Shown here: positions 8,735-17,296 of the stretch, one piece after another
How the letters are laid out: every line of letters begins with the position of its first letter
Position numbering within the stretch: the stretch's first letter is position 1
DNA from: Tannerellaceae bacterium
GTDB taxonomy: Bacteria > Bacteroidota > Bacteroidia > Bacteroidales > Tannerellaceae
Direction of reading: 5' to 3'
Length of the DNA stretch: 22,908 nucleotides
Assembly (NCBI GenBank): GCA_031279915.1
Contig: JAITHO010000016.1
Coordinates: forward strand, 1-22,908
Made by a program: the position numbers and the translations under genes
Notes under the pieces: generated by a model
Databases searched by the model: none
Seen by the model: only the letters and a program-made list of their open reading frames with translations
What the model was told of the DNA's origin: nothing

Positions 8735-9616
8735 TTATACGTCGCAGATCTTAATGCATTTTTCGAGCGATGCGATCTTGTCTGCTTGTTTGGGTACAAA
8801 TTCCTGCCCAACGAATCCTTTGTATCCCGTTGCGACGATGGCTTGCATGATTGCAGGATAGTAAAGCTCCTGAGTTTCGTCGATTTCGGCGCGTCCGGGA
8901 TTACCTCCGGTGTGGATATGCGAGAAGAAGGAATGATACTTCCTGATGTTATTAATAATGTCGCCTTCCATGATTTGCATGTGATAAATGTCGTATAGCA
9001 GGCGGAAATTAGGCGATCCGAGTCGTCGGCAAAGCTCTACGCCCCACACGGTGTGATCGCACAGGTAATCTTTATGCCCGATGCTGTTGAGGAGCTCCAT
9101 CGTTAGCACAACTCCGTGCTTTTCGGCAATGGGGATAATCCGTTTCAGCCCTGCCTCACAGTTTTCCCATCCCTGCAAATCCGTAACGCCATTTCTCTTG
9201 CCCGCAAAGCATATCAGGTTCGTAAGCCCTGCTTTGGCTACTTGCGGAATCACGTCCTCATAACTTTTCACGAGTTCATCGTGAAGCCTGGGGTTGTTAA
9301 ATCCATCATCGATTCCCTTTCCGGCTCCTTGCGCCATTGCAACCGTAAGTCCGTTTGCTTGCACCGTAGGCCAGTCTTGCGGATCAAGAAGTTCAACCGA
9401 TTCAATTCCTATACGTTTACAGATTTTGCAAAACTCGTCGAGCTCATATTCTTTGAAGCACCATTTGCTAACCGAGTGACGAATATTTCCTTTCAAAGGA
9501 GCCGTTTCCATCGCTCCTACGTTCCTCATCCCATATATGGACGACGATGATACTGCCGCTAAGGCTCCGCCGACTAAAGCGGTTTTGATGGCATTACGCC
9601 TTGTAATATGTTTCAT
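8735..9616 (-). CDS. Tat-exported hydroxypyruvate isomerase-like TIM barrel
   Basis: A 293-residue protein opening with a twin-arginine-type leader: TRRNAIK at residues 5-11, then a hydrophobic ALVGGALAA stretch and a likely cleavage region before residue 35. The rest resembles hydroxypyruvate isomerase (Hyi, PF01261): SVSKWCF opening strand, FCKICKRIGIESVELLDP, a conserved glutamate in VLTMELLN, LLYDIYHMQIMEGD, HIHTGGNPGR and a closing FVGQEF, which together provide the usual divalent-metal ligands. Hyi interconverts hydroxypyruvate and tartronate semialdehyde, but exported Bacteroidota homologues probably act on other sugars, so the substrate is open. It is the first gene of a minus-strand operon; the stop is 4 bp before purL. 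A TATATTTG box lies 75 bp upstream of the ATG. Confidence 0.85.
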   Translation of the reverse strand: MKHITRRNAIKTALVGGALAAVSSSSIYGMRNVGAMETAPLKGNIRHSVSKWCFKEYELDEFCKICKRIGIESVELLDPQDWPTVQANGLTVAMAQGAGKGIDDGFNNPRLHDELVKSYEDVIPQVAKAGLTNLICFAGKRNGVTDLQGWENCEAGLKRIIPIAEKHGVVLTMELLNSIGHKDYLCDHTVWGVELCRRLGSPNFRLLYDIYHMQIMEGDIINNIRKYHSFFSHIHTGGNPGRAEIDETQELYYPAIMQAIVATGYKGFVGQEFVPKQADKIASLEKCIKICDV

Positions 9617-9690
9617 TTGAAATTAGAATTTATAGATTTATAATAAGTACCGACAATGTAACTAAGACTAGTTCATTTTTATCTGCGGGC

Positions 9691-9726
9691 CAAATATACG
9701 ATTATCTCCTTATTTATTTGGACAAA
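9691..9726 (-). promoter_or_regulatory. Putative promoter of the isomerase-purL-OMP operon
   Basis: On the minus strand a perfect -7 box TATATTTG occupies 9698-9691. TTTG is at 9726-9723, giving a 24-nt spacer, longer than the usual 19-21, so the -33 assignment is weak. The 5' leader would be about 65-70 nt. Confidence 0.5.
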
Positions 9727-9979
9727 ACAGGTACGCAATGGATTTAAGTAGGAGTATGTCATGGGGCGATATTTCTTTTGAAGCCTAACGCACAATGCCT
9801 CCAATTTTTCTTTCCCTCCTTTCTAATTACAAATATTGAATTATGATTTACGGATGAAGATTCTTTTTCTGAAGATTAAAAAGTTTTTTTGAAGCCTAAT
9901 TTTTTTTTCGGCGAGTTTTCAATATTTCGAGATAGTCAAAAAAAAATGCTGTGCGAGAATAACACTCGTTGTTGGAGCC
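9727..9979. other. AT-rich intergenic stretch with a 13-bp direct repeat
   Basis: No credible gene is seen. The sequence has long T and A homopolymers and two copies of TTTTGAAGCCTAA (9776-9788 and 9887-9899). No tRNA, riboswitch or terminator was recognised. It leads into tandem array 2. Confidence 0.6.
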
Positions 9980-10230
9980 AAAAATCTGCTGGACGCCGAC
10001 AAATTGAATTTATCGGAGCCCTGCAAATGCTAGGATGAAAAATCACTGTTTAAATGGCGTCCTGCAATTGCTGGACGAAAAATCACTCTTTAAATGTCGC
10101 CCTGCAAATGCTGGATGAGATTTACATCGTTAAATGTCGTCCAGCAAATGCTAGGATGAAAAATCACTGTTTAAATGGCGCCCAGCAAATGTTGGACGGG
10201 AAATAAACATTTAAATGGCGTTCGGCAATT
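9980..10230. repeat. Tandem array 2: 40/41-bp unit, 6 copies
   Basis: The element GCTGGACG/GCTAGGATG recurs at 9988, 10029, 10070, 10110, 10150 and 10191, spaced 41, 41, 40, 40 and 41 bp. The partner GCAAATG recurs with matching periodicity (10023, 10064, 10104, 10144, 10185). The first unit (9988-10028) is diverged. Each unit has a hairpin-forming dyad of the type CGTCCAGCA-n-TGCTGGACG followed by a TTTAAATG stretch. It lies in the divergent region between the purL operon and the leu operon, about 200 bp upstream of the leu promoter. Not coding and not CRISPR. Confidence 0.9.
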
Positions 10231-10433
10231 ATTTTATCTCCAAAAAATTTGTTTTCTTTTTTGCGGCAAAAAAATCTTTGGCAAAAATTTCTTTATTTGG
10301 AATTTAGCAAAAAAGATTAGGAAATATTTTTGTTGTGATGCCGGAAATTTGTTTGCGCAGTTGGATTTAGGGATTAAAATTGGAGGAGGATTTTTTTGGG
10401 GCTTGAAAATAAGCTTTGCATGGTGGCAAAATA
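10231..10433. other. G/T-rich spacer between array 2 and the leu promoter
   Basis: The stretch is low-complexity on the + strand, with many TTTG, GGAAATTTG and poly-T runs. An open frame across it (10175-10459) starts inside array 2 and has an implausible Phe/Lys/Cys-rich composition, so I do not call a gene. Nothing else was recognised. Confidence 0.55.
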
Positions 10434-10464
10434 TTTGCAGATGTCGGGAAAGAGTGTAATTTTG
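10434..10464 (+). promoter_or_regulatory. leu operon promoter (TTTG-N19-TAATTTTG)
   Basis: TTTG at 10434-10437, a 19-nt spacer, then TAATTTTG at 10457-10464 is a full match to the Bacteroidota -33/-7 consensus. Transcription would start near 10470, about 15 nt before the leader-peptide ATG at 10486. Confidence 0.85.
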
Positions 10465-10485
10465 CGACGAAAATAAAGTAGACAC

Positions 10486-10563
10486 ATGCATAACGTAACA
10501 ATATATCATCTCATCGCTCCCCTAAGTATTATTCTCATATTGCGCGAGCAAATCGGGAAGTGA
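10486..10563 (+). CDS. leu operon leader peptide (attenuator), 25 aa
   Basis: ATG at 10486 and TGA at 10561-10563 encode a 25-residue peptide containing [18 protein letters not shown]. It has six Ile, four Leu and one Val, with an almost uninterrupted Leu/Ile run at codons 13-19 (10522-10542). It lies just after a consensus promoter and just before an antiterminator/terminator pair ahead of leuA. This is the classic arrangement of a branched-chain amino-acid leader peptide whose translation senses charged tRNA. A ribosome stalled on the Leu/Ile run leaves 10556-10565 free, whereas one that reaches the stop codon covers it. The mixed Ile and Leu composition suggests both amino acids are sensed. 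No function is expected for the peptide product itself. There is no clear Shine-Dalgarno, as is usual in Bacteroidota. Confidence 0.85.
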   Translation: MHNVTIYHLIAPLSIILILREQIGK

Positions 10564-10614
10564 GATTGTTATGCCTTTTGTTTTTATAGTGAAAATGGCG
10601 CCTCTCTCGCTTCC
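10556..10614 (+). promoter_or_regulatory. leu attenuator antiterminator (2:3 pairing)
   Basis: GGAAGTGAGA (10556-10565) can pair with TCTCGCTTCC (10605-10614), giving 10 bp with one G-U. The downstream strand is the loop-proximal part of the 5' arm of the terminator, so the two structures exclude each other. The upstream strand contains the leader peptide's TGA. A weak 1:2 alternative pairs CGCTCCC (10515-10521) with GGGAAGTG (10555-10562) with one bulge. Confidence 0.75.
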
Positions 10615-10638
10615 AAAGTGAGGGAGGTTTTTTCTTTT
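10601..10638 (+). terminator. leu attenuator terminator hairpin
   Basis: Arms 10601-10612 (CCTCTCTCGCTT) and 10616-10627 (AAGTGAGGGAGG) form 12 pairs including two wobbles, with a 3-nt loop. They are followed by T6, C, T4 (10628-10638). The hairpin lies 28 bp before the leuA ATG and would stop transcription when the leader peptide is fully translated. Confidence 0.85.
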
Positions 10639-10666
10639 AATGGTATGTACTAAATAATTAGATATT

Positions 10667-12187
10667 ATGTCAAACGAGAGATTATTTATTTTCGATACTA
10701 CATTGCGCGACGGCGAGCAGGTTCCTGGCTGCCAGCTGAGCCTTGGCAAGAAGGTGAAGCTTGCCAAGAAGCTTGCCGCAATGGGAGTAGACGTGATTGA
10801 GGCTGGTTTTCCGGCTTCGGGTCAAGAGGATTTCGATAGCGTTGTCGCCATATCGAAAGAAGTTAGCAAGGCGCGGGTGTGCGCTTTAACGCGGGCGAAT
10901 GAGAAGGATATCGACCTTGCCGCAAGGGCGTTGGAGTATGCCACGTACAAACGTATCCATACGGGCATAGGTACGTCGGATTATCACATTCAGGGCAAGT
11001 TCCGCTCAACGCGCGAGGATATTCTCGAACGTGCAATCGGCTGCGTAAAGTATGCCAAGCGATATGTGGAGGATATTGAGTTTTATGCCGAAGATGCGGG
11101 CCGTACCGATAATGATTACCTAGCTCGCGTGGTGGAGGCTGTGATTAAGGCCGGCGCTACGGTTGTGAATATTCCTGATACGACGGGCTACTGTTTGCCG
11201 GAGGAATACGGGGCGAAGATTCGGTATTTGATGGAGAATGTTAGCGGCATCCATAACATTATTATATCTACGCATTGCCATAACGATCTTGGTTTGGCCA
11301 CGGCCAATACTCTGCAAGGTGTGCTGAACGGCGCGCGTCAGGTGGAAGTTACGATTAACGGAATTGGCGAACGTGCCGGCAATACGTCGCTTGAGGAGGT
11401 GGTGATGATAATAAACAGTCATAAGCTACCTTATCAAATAGACGTGAAGCCGATTTACATTCACGACCTGAGCAACACCGTTTCGAGCATGATGAACATG
11501 CCGGTGCAGGCAAATAAGGCTATCGTTGGTCGCAACGCATTTGCTCACTCCTCGGGCATTCATCAAGACGGGGTGATAAAGGAACGGAGCACCTACGAGA
11601 TTATCAATCCCGAAGACGTTGGAATCGATAGTAACATGATAATTCTTTCGGCGCGTAGCGGACGGGCGGCTCTGAAAGCGCATCTAAAAAGCTTTGGAGT
11701 AGATATAGATAATGGAAAGCTCGATGACGTATACAAGCGCTTCGTTGAATTAGCCGAAAAGAATAAATACTTCAGCAATGCCGATGTGTTGAAGCTTGTC
11801 AGGAAAGATTATAAGAAGATGCAACGCTACTCGCTCGAGTATATGCAAGTAACTTCGGGCAAAGAGCCAATCCGTCCCGTAGCAAGCATTGGCGTTATGG
11901 ATAACGGCAATCTCATCGAATCCTCAGCATCAGGAAGCGGTCCGGTAGATGCCGTAATCAGAGCCATCAACTCAGCCATCATCTTGAAAAAAGATAACGA
12001 CGCTGGACGGAAAACACTGACGACATTCAGCATCACAGCCGTCGAATCAGGCAGCGAAGTAGTTGGAAAAGCCCACATAACGATAAGTTACGATAAAAAC
12101 ATATACCACGGCCATGCCGCTCATACCGATATAATCGTAGCCTCAGCCGAGGCTTACATAGATGCCATAAACAAGATTGCAGAATGA
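10667..12187 (+). CDS. leuA: 2-isopropylmalate synthase
   Basis: A 506-residue cytosolic enzyme joining acetyl-CoA and 2-ketoisovalerate, the committed step of leucine synthesis. Seen: [13 protein letters not shown] (residues 9-21, metal and substrate site), [12 protein letters not shown] with metal ligands H203 and H205, [21 protein letters not shown], and a C-terminal regulatory domain from about residue 375 ([24 protein letters not shown]), which in LeuA binds leucine for feedback inhibition. The length is normal for the family. Expression should depend on the leader-peptide attenuator 30 bp upstream. The stop overlaps the leuC start (ATGA, 12184-12187). Around 11,820-11,940 the base composition of the + strand shifts from G/T-rich to A/C-rich within the gene, although the frame and domains are intact. 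Confidence 0.96.
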   Translation: MSNERLFIFDTTLRDGEQVPGCQLSLGKKVKLAKKLAAMGVDVIEAGFPASGQEDFDSVVAISKEVSKARVCALTRANEKDIDLAARALEYATYKRIHTGIGTSDYHIQGKFRSTREDILERAIGCVKYAKRYVEDIEFYAEDAGRTDNDYLARVVEAVIKAGATVVNIPDTTGYCLPEEYGAKIRYLMENVSGIHNIIISTHCHNDLGLATANTLQGVLNGARQVEVTINGIGERAGNTSLEEVVMIINSHKLPYQIDVKPIYIHDLSNTVSSMMNMPVQANKAIVGRNAFAHSSGIHQDGVIKERSTYEIINPEDVGIDSNMIILSARSGRAALKAHLKSFGVDIDNGKLDDVYKRFVELAEKNKYFSNADVLKLVRKDYKKMQRYSLEYMQVTSGKEPIRPVASIGVMDNGNLIESSASGSGPVDAVIRAINSAIILKKDNDAGRKTLTTFSITAVESGSEVVGKAHITISYDKNIYHGHAAHTDIIVASAEAYIDAINKIAE

Positions 12188-13590
12188 AAACGCTTTTTGA
12201 TAAGATCTGGGACAAACATATTGTCGACACAATGCCCGATGGCACCGTGCAGCTATATATCGACAGGCTATATTGCCATGAAGTAACCAGCCCACAAGCT
12301 TTCGAAGGCTTGCGGCGGCGCGGTTTGAAACCGATGCATCCTGAGAGGATAATATGCGTTGCCGATCATAATATTCCAACCATTAATCAGGATCAGCCAA
12401 TAGCCGATCCGGTGTCTCGACTCCAAGTAGCAACTCTCGAAAAAAACTGTCGAGAATTTGGGCTGACATACTACGGGCTTCAGCATCCGCGCAACGGTAT
12501 AGTTCATGTTGTGGGTCCGGAATACGGTTTTACGTTGCCGGGGATGACCATCGTATGCGGCGATTCGCATACGTCTACTCACGGCGCTCTCGGCGCGATA
12601 GCCTTCGGAATAGGCACCAGCGAAGTAGAGATGACGCTTGCCACTCAGTGCCTGCTCCAGCGCAAGCCTAAAACTATGCGGATAACCGTTGATGGCCGCA
12701 TGCGCCGCGATGTAACGGCGAAAGATCTGTCTCTATACCTCATCAGCAAGATGGGAGCCGGCGGAGCCACCGGATTTTTCGTAGAATATGCCGGCGAAAC
12801 CATCCGCAACTGTACTATGGAGGAACGCCTCACGATATGCAACATGTCGATCGAGATGGGCGCAAGAGGAGGAATGATAGCTCCCGATGAAAAGACCATT
12901 GAGTACATTCACGGAACCGATTTCGCTCCCCGCTGGGATGCATGGAAGAAGTCAAAGGCCGAATGGGCTAGGCTGTGCAGCGATCCGGATGCAACATTCG
13001 ATGCCGAGTTCAGCTTCCGAGCCGAAGCCGTTGAGCCAATGGTAACCTTCGGCACCAATCCAGGAATGGCGATGGGCATACGCGAGAGGATTCCCGTTCC
13101 GGAATCAGCCGAAGACAACGAACGATCCTCGTGGCTGAAAGCTTTAGAGTATATGGGCTTCGAGCCATGGGAACCCATCCTCGGCAAGCCTATCGATTAC
13201 GTATTCCTTGGAAGCTGCACCAACGGCAGAGTGGAAGACTTCGCTGCATTCGCCTCCATCGTTAAAGGGAAAAAGAAAGCCGAAAGCGTTACAGCCTGGC
13301 TGGTGCCCGGCAGCCATACAGTATTGCGGCAAATCCGAGCCAAGAACATCGACAAGATACTCGAAGAAGCCGGCTTCGAGATCCGTCAGCCCGGATGTTC
13401 AGCTTGTTTAGCCATGAACGACGATAAAGTGCCTCCGGGAAAGTATGTAGTATCCACCTCCAATCGTAATTTCGAAGGACGACAAGGTCCCGGAGCGCGT
13501 ACCATCCTCGCCAGCCCGATAGTAGCTGCTGCAGCCGCCATAACCGGAAAAATCAGCGATCCAAGAGAGATTTATACCCACGAGGCTTGA
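12184..13590 (+). CDS. leuC: 3-isopropylmalate dehydratase large subunit
   Basis: A 468-residue aconitase-family protein that with LeuD isomerises 2- to 3-isopropylmalate using a [4Fe-4S] cluster. Cluster cysteines are visible as C345 (GSCTNGR), C405 and C408 (GCSACLAM). Other signatures are [10 protein letters not shown] at the start, [34 protein letters not shown] and NRNFEGRQG near the end. The length is typical of bacterial LeuC. Translation is probably coupled to leuA through the 4-bp overlap. leuD follows after 44 bp. If the operon also makes citramalate, this enzyme would also act on that intermediate, as LeuCD does in citramalate-pathway organisms. Confidence 0.97.
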   Translation: MKTLFDKIWDKHIVDTMPDGTVQLYIDRLYCHEVTSPQAFEGLRRRGLKPMHPERIICVADHNIPTINQDQPIADPVSRLQVATLEKNCREFGLTYYGLQHPRNGIVHVVGPEYGFTLPGMTIVCGDSHTSTHGALGAIAFGIGTSEVEMTLATQCLLQRKPKTMRITVDGRMRRDVTAKDLSLYLISKMGAGGATGFFVEYAGETIRNCTMEERLTICNMSIEMGARGGMIAPDEKTIEYIHGTDFAPRWDAWKKSKAEWARLCSDPDATFDAEFSFRAEAVEPMVTFGTNPGMAMGIRERIPVPESAEDNERSSWLKALEYMGFEPWEPILGKPIDYVFLGSCTNGRVEDFAAFASIVKGKKKAESVTAWLVPGSHTVLRQIRAKNIDKILEEAGFEIRQPGCSACLAMNDDKVPPGKYVVSTSNRNFEGRQGPGARTILASPIVAAAAAITGKISDPREIYTHEA

Positions 13591-13634
13591 ATAGCCAATA
13601 GAAACATAATATAAATAAGGAAAGAAGAATCAAG

Positions 13635-14222
13635 ATGAAAGAACGATTCGAAACAATAACATCCACATGCGTTCCCCTCCCGCTGGAGAACGTGGATACC
13701 GATCAAATCATCCCAGCTCGCTTCTTGAAAGCCACAACGCGTGATGGCTTCGGCGATCTGCTGTTTCACGACTGGAGATTCGGCAAAGATGGGCAGCCCG
13801 ATCCCAGCTTTGTTCTCAATCAGGGACGATACAAGGGAGTAATCCTCGTGACAGGAAAGAACTTCGGCAGCGGAAGCAGTCGCGAGCATGCAGCATGGGC
13901 AATAGCCGGCTACGGATTTAAGGCCATAGTAAGCAGCTTCTTTGCCGACATCTTCATGAATAATGCGCTTAACAACGGTTTGCTGCCCGTAGTTGTGTCG
14001 CCGGAGTTCCTTGCCGAAACGCTGGATCTGTTGGAAAAATATCCGGAGGCAATGCTTACGATTGATCTGCCGCAGCAAAGCATTCAATCGCATCAGTCGG
14101 GTCGGCAGGAATCATTCGAGATAAATCCCTTCAGAAAGGAATGTCTTCTGAATGGCTATGACGACATCGACCATATTCTGGCTCGGAAGGAGATAATCGA
14201 AGCATACGAGAGACGTTTATGA
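13635..14222 (+). CDS. leuD: 3-isopropylmalate dehydratase small subunit
   Basis: A 195-residue swivel-domain partner of LeuC. Family marks are [20 protein letters not shown] near the start, [20 protein letters not shown] (substrate-binding loop with the conserved SSREH), [19 protein letters not shown], and the usual short C-terminal region. The ATG at 13635 lies 44 bp after leuC and gives the canonical start. The stop overlaps the next gene's ATG (ATGA, 14219-14222), indicating translational coupling to the second synthase. Confidence 0.96.
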   Translation: MKERFETITSTCVPLPLENVDTDQIIPARFLKATTRDGFGDLLFHDWRFGKDGQPDPSFVLNQGRYKGVILVTGKNFGSGSSREHAAWAIAGYGFKAIVSSFFADIFMNNALNNGLLPVVVSPEFLAETLDLLEKYPEAMLTIDLPQQSIQSHQSGRQESFEINPFRKECLLNGYDDIDHILARKEIIEAYERRL

Positions 14223-15736
14223 TAGAGATAATGGATACAACCCTGCGCGATGGCGAGCAAACCTGGGGCGTGTCGTTCGCCGCGCAGGAGAAGCTAAGTA
14301 TTGCGCAGGCTGCCATTGCAGAGCTTGGGATCGACCGTATAGAGATTGCATCGGCGAGAGTATCCGCCGGCGAGCTGGATGGCGTAAAGAGAGTTGCCGC
14401 ATGGGCCGAGCGCATGGGATATATCGACAGACTGGAGGTTCTGGGCTTTGTTGACGGCGGACTTTCTCTGAAATGGATAAAGGATGCAGGATGCCGAACC
14501 GTTAATCTCCTGTGCAAAGGATCGTATCGCCACGTAACGGAGCAGCTCCGCAAAACTCCCGACGAGCATCTGAGGGATATCCAACGGGAGATTGATGCCG
14601 CCTCCAGGATGGGCATTGCCGTGAATGTTTATCTGGAAGACTGGTCGAATGGGATGAAGAACTCGCCAGACTATGTTTTTCAGATGGTCGACGAGCTGCA
14701 AAGCCTGTCTATCCGACGCATCATGCTTCCGGATACTCTCGGCATCCTCAATCCTCTCAACACACACGAATATTGCCGGCAGATGACGACCCGCTATCCC
14801 AATGTGCACTTCGATTTCCATGCGCATAATGATTACGATCTGGCTGTGGCCAACGTATTCTCGTCCATACTTGCCGGAGTGAAGGGCGTTCATACCACCA
14901 TCAACGGCCTGGGCGAACGTGCAGGCAATGCTCCTCTGAGCAGCGTGCTTGCCGTGATAAATGATCAGATCGGCGAATCTACCGGCCTCAATGAAGAAAA
15001 GCTGAACTATGCCAGCCGGCTGGTAGAAACCTATTCGGGCATTCGCGTAGCTCCCAACCGTCCCATCATTGGCGAAGCCGTATTCACTCAATGCGCCGGA
15101 GTTCATGCCGACGGCGATTGCAAGAATAATCTATACTTTAATGATCTGCTTCCCGAACGTTTCGGCAGAGTTCGAGAGTACGCTCTCGGCAAGCTATCAG
15201 GCAAGGCTAATATCCGCATGAACCTCGAAGCTCTGGGCTTAGATATAGGTATGGATGAAGACAGCATACGGAAAGTAACGGAGCGCGTTATTGAGCTTGG
15301 CGACAAGAAGAAGATTCTAACGCAGGCCGATCTGCCATACATAGTGAGCGATGTGCTGAAAGCCGAATCAACTGCCGAACCGTCGGTGCGCATCCTCAAT
15401 TACTCTTTATCGCTCACCAAAGATCTTCACCCGGTTGCAACGCTGAAAATAGAGATCAACGGAGAGTTTTACGAACGCTCATCGTCGGGCGACGGGCAGT
15501 ACGATGCTTTCGTCAAAGCTTTGCGGATGATATACGCCGAGCTCGATCGCCCCTTCCCAATCCTTACGGATTATGCAGTAACTATACCTCCTGGAGGCCA
15601 CACAGACGCTCTAGTGCATACCGTCATACGCTGGAATCTCGACGGAGAAGAGTTTAAAACAAGCGGCCTCGACGGCGACCAAACAGAAGCCGCCATACAA
15701 GCTACTATCAAAATGTTGAACAAAATAGAAAGGTAA
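14219..15736 (+). CDS. LeuA-like acyltransferase, possible citramalate synthase
   Basis: A 505-residue second member of the isopropylmalate/homocitrate/citramalate synthase family. Seen: [13 protein letters not shown] (residues 5-17), the metal-binding [15 protein letters not shown] with H201 and H203, [24 protein letters not shown], and a C-terminal LeuA-dimer-type domain with [18 protein letters not shown]. It is clearly different from the LeuA upstream: HAHNDYD rather than HCHNDLG, and HADGD rather than HQDGV. Several Bacteroidota carry this paralogue in the leu operon. The acyl acceptor is not readable from sequence; pyruvate (giving citramalate for isoleucine) is attractive because LeuCD and LeuB lie alongside and the leader peptide is rich in Ile codons. 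A duplicated isopropylmalate synthase is the alternative. It overlaps leuD by 4 bp and precedes mgsA by 6 bp. Confidence 0.88.
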   Translation: MIEIMDTTLRDGEQTWGVSFAAQEKLSIAQAAIAELGIDRIEIASARVSAGELDGVKRVAAWAERMGYIDRLEVLGFVDGGLSLKWIKDAGCRTVNLLCKGSYRHVTEQLRKTPDEHLRDIQREIDAASRMGIAVNVYLEDWSNGMKNSPDYVFQMVDELQSLSIRRIMLPDTLGILNPLNTHEYCRQMTTRYPNVHFDFHAHNDYDLAVANVFSSILAGVKGVHTTINGLGERAGNAPLSSVLAVINDQIGESTGLNEEKLNYASRLVETYSGIRVAPNRPIIGEAVFTQCAGVHADGDCKNNLYFNDLLPERFGRVREYALGKLSGKANIRMNLEALGLDIGMDEDSIRKVTERVIELGDKKKILTQADLPYIVSDVLKAESTAEPSVRILNYSLSLTKDLHPVATLKIEINGEFYERSSSGDGQYDAFVKALRMIYAELDRPFPILTDYAVTIPPGGHTDALVHTVIRWNLDGEEFKTSGLDGDQTEAAIQATIKMLNKIER

Positions 15737-15742
15737 TTTATT

Positions 15743-16189
15743 ATGAACAAGAAACTGAATATTGCGCTCGTTGCGCACGACAGGCGTAAAGCCGACATGG
15801 TGGAATGGACGCTTCACAACGCCGAGTTCCTATCGCATCATCACCTTATTTGCACCGGCACAACCGGCAGCCAAATATCCAACGCTTTTGCCGCGAAAGG
15901 CATTGCCGCCGAGATTAGCTGCATGCACTCCGGCCCTCTTGGAGGCGATGCAGAGATAGCGGCAATGGTGGTTCGCAAGGAAATCAGCCTTGCTATATTC
16001 CTTATCGACGACCTCAATCCGCAGCCTCACGAAGCCGACATTCAGATGTTGCTCCGCCAGTGCAGGATTCACAACGTACCCATCGCATGTAATCGATACA
16101 GCGCCGACCTCATGATAACGAGCGCTCTTTGGGACGAGCCAACATACACTCCCAGCGAACCAAAGTATATTCATTTCCATAGAGATTAA
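15743..16189 (+). CDS. mgsA: Methylglyoxal synthase
   Basis: A 148-residue enzyme that converts dihydroxyacetone phosphate to methylglyoxal and phosphate, a glycolytic bypass used when phosphate is scarce or sugar phosphates accumulate. Seen: IALVAHDRRK start, the phosphate-binding TGTTG (residues 38-42), SGPLGGD with the catalytic Asp at 69, and QPHEAD with His96 and Asp99. These line up with Asp71, His98 and Asp101 of the E. coli enzyme, offset by two. The E. coli WDPL motif is IDDL here. NVPIACNRYSADLMI closes the core. Length and active-site residues argue for an active enzyme. The location, 6 bp after the LeuA-like synthase and 9 bp before leuB, is unusual and places it under leu attenuation. 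Confidence 0.93.
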   Translation: MNKKLNIALVAHDRRKADMVEWTLHNAEFLSHHHLICTGTTGSQISNAFAAKGIAAEISCMHSGPLGGDAEIAAMVVRKEISLAIFLIDDLNPQPHEADIQMLLRQCRIHNVPIACNRYSADLMITSALWDEPTYTPSEPKYIHFHRD

Positions 16190-16198
16190 TATACCGAG

Positions 16199-17296
16199 AT
16201 GAAACTGAAATTAGCCATACTGCCGGGCGACGGCATAGGCCCCGAAGTTGTTCGCGAAGGGCTGAAGGTGATTAAAGCCGTAAGCAAGCGATTTAATCAC
16301 GAACTGATATGCGCGGAAGCCTTAGTTGGAGCCGCGGCCATAGACGCTGTCGGCGATCCTTATCCCGAAGCGACTCACAAGCTTTGCATGGAATCCGACG
16401 CTGTATTCTTCGGCGCCATAGGCCATCCAAAATATGACAACGATCCTTCGGCTCGCATCAGGCCCGAACAGGGATTGCTACGGATGAGGAAAATGCTGGG
16501 CCTATATGCCAACGTTCGCCCAGTATCTGCGCTTCCATCGCTAGTGCATACCTCTCCGCTCAGAGCCGACTTGGTTGAAGGAGTTGACTTCGTATGCATT
16601 CGCGAGCTTACCGGAGGATTATATTTCGGTCGCCCACAAGGACGCAGCGAAGATGGCTTGACGGCATACGACACCTGCGTATATTCTCGCCATGAAGTCG
16701 AACGCATCGTTCGCCTCGCCTTTGGATACGCCATGCGACGAAGGAAGAAACTCACGGTTGTGGACAAAGCCAACGTGCTGGCAACTTCGCGTCTATGGCG
16801 GCAAGTTGCAGGCGAGATAGCCGTAGAATTTCCCGATGTAAACACAGAGTACATGTTTGTCGACAATGCAGCAATGCGCATCATCCAGTCGCCGCGAAGC
16901 TTCGATGTAATAGTCACCGAAAACATGTTTGGCGATATCCTGACCGATGAAGCCTCGGTTATTGCAGGTTCGCTCGGACTTTTGCCATCGCTATCGGCCG
17001 GACTGCATACTTCGGTTTACGAACCAATCCACGGCTCCTATCCGCAGGCTGCCGGCAAAAACAGAGCGAATCCCTTAGCCTCAATCCTCAGCGCCGCCCT
17101 GATGTTTGAAAACAGCTTTGGCCTTCTCGACGAAGCCCGATCGATTCGCGAGGCCGTTGCTCTGTCGGTCGAACGTCGAATCGTTACGGAAGACATAGCC
17201 GCCGGCGCTCCTTCCTTCTCCACCTCCGAAGTTGGCGACGCCGTGAGCGATTTTATCGTCCAAAACTCAGATTACAAACCGCCAAAATCGTTTTGA
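16199..17296 (+). CDS. leuB: 3-isopropylmalate dehydrogenase
   Basis: A 365-residue NAD-dependent decarboxylating dehydrogenase, the last operon-encoded step of leucine synthesis. Seen: ILPGDGIGPEVV at residues 7-18, FGAIGHPKYD, the RELTGGLYFG substrate loop, VDKANVLATSRLW with the catalytic Lys, ENMFGDILTDEASVIAGSLG with the metal-binding aspartates, and EPIHGSYPQAAGKNRANP for NAD binding. The length is typical. It is the last gene of the operon. No T-tailed terminator follows; a 10-bp dyad lies about 55 bp downstream. Like leuC and the second synthase it is C/A-rich on the coding strand. Confidence 0.97.
   Translation: MKLKLAILPGDGIGPEVVREGLKVIKAVSKRFNHELICAEALVGAAAIDAVGDPYPEATHKLCMESDAVFFGAIGHPKYDNDPSARIRPEQGLLRMRKMLGLYANVRPVSALPSLVHTSPLRADLVEGVDFVCIRELTGGLYFGRPQGRSEDGLTAYDTCVYSRHEVERIVRLAFGYAMRRRKKLTVVDKANVLATSRLWRQVAGEIAVEFPDVNTEYMFVDNAAMRIIQSPRSFDVIVTENMFGDILTDEASVIAGSLGLLPSLSAGLHTSVYEPIHGSYPQAAGKNRANPLASILSAALMFENSFGLLDEARSIREAVALSVERRIVTEDIAAGAPSFSTSEVGDAVSDFIVQNSDYKPPKSF

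Noticed and set aside
8731..8811. 27-residue N-terminal extension of PurL
   Set aside because: It would overlap the end of the isomerase gene; family members start at the MILFF-type segment at 8730.
10175..10459. 94-residue + strand frame upstream of the leu promoter
   Set aside because: It starts inside array 2, has a low-complexity Phe/Lys/Cys/Trp-rich composition and runs through the leu promoter.
14294..15106. 270-residue minus-strand frame opposite the LeuA-like synthase
   Set aside because: It is a shadow of a gene with clear family motifs on the + strand, and no motif of its own is visible.
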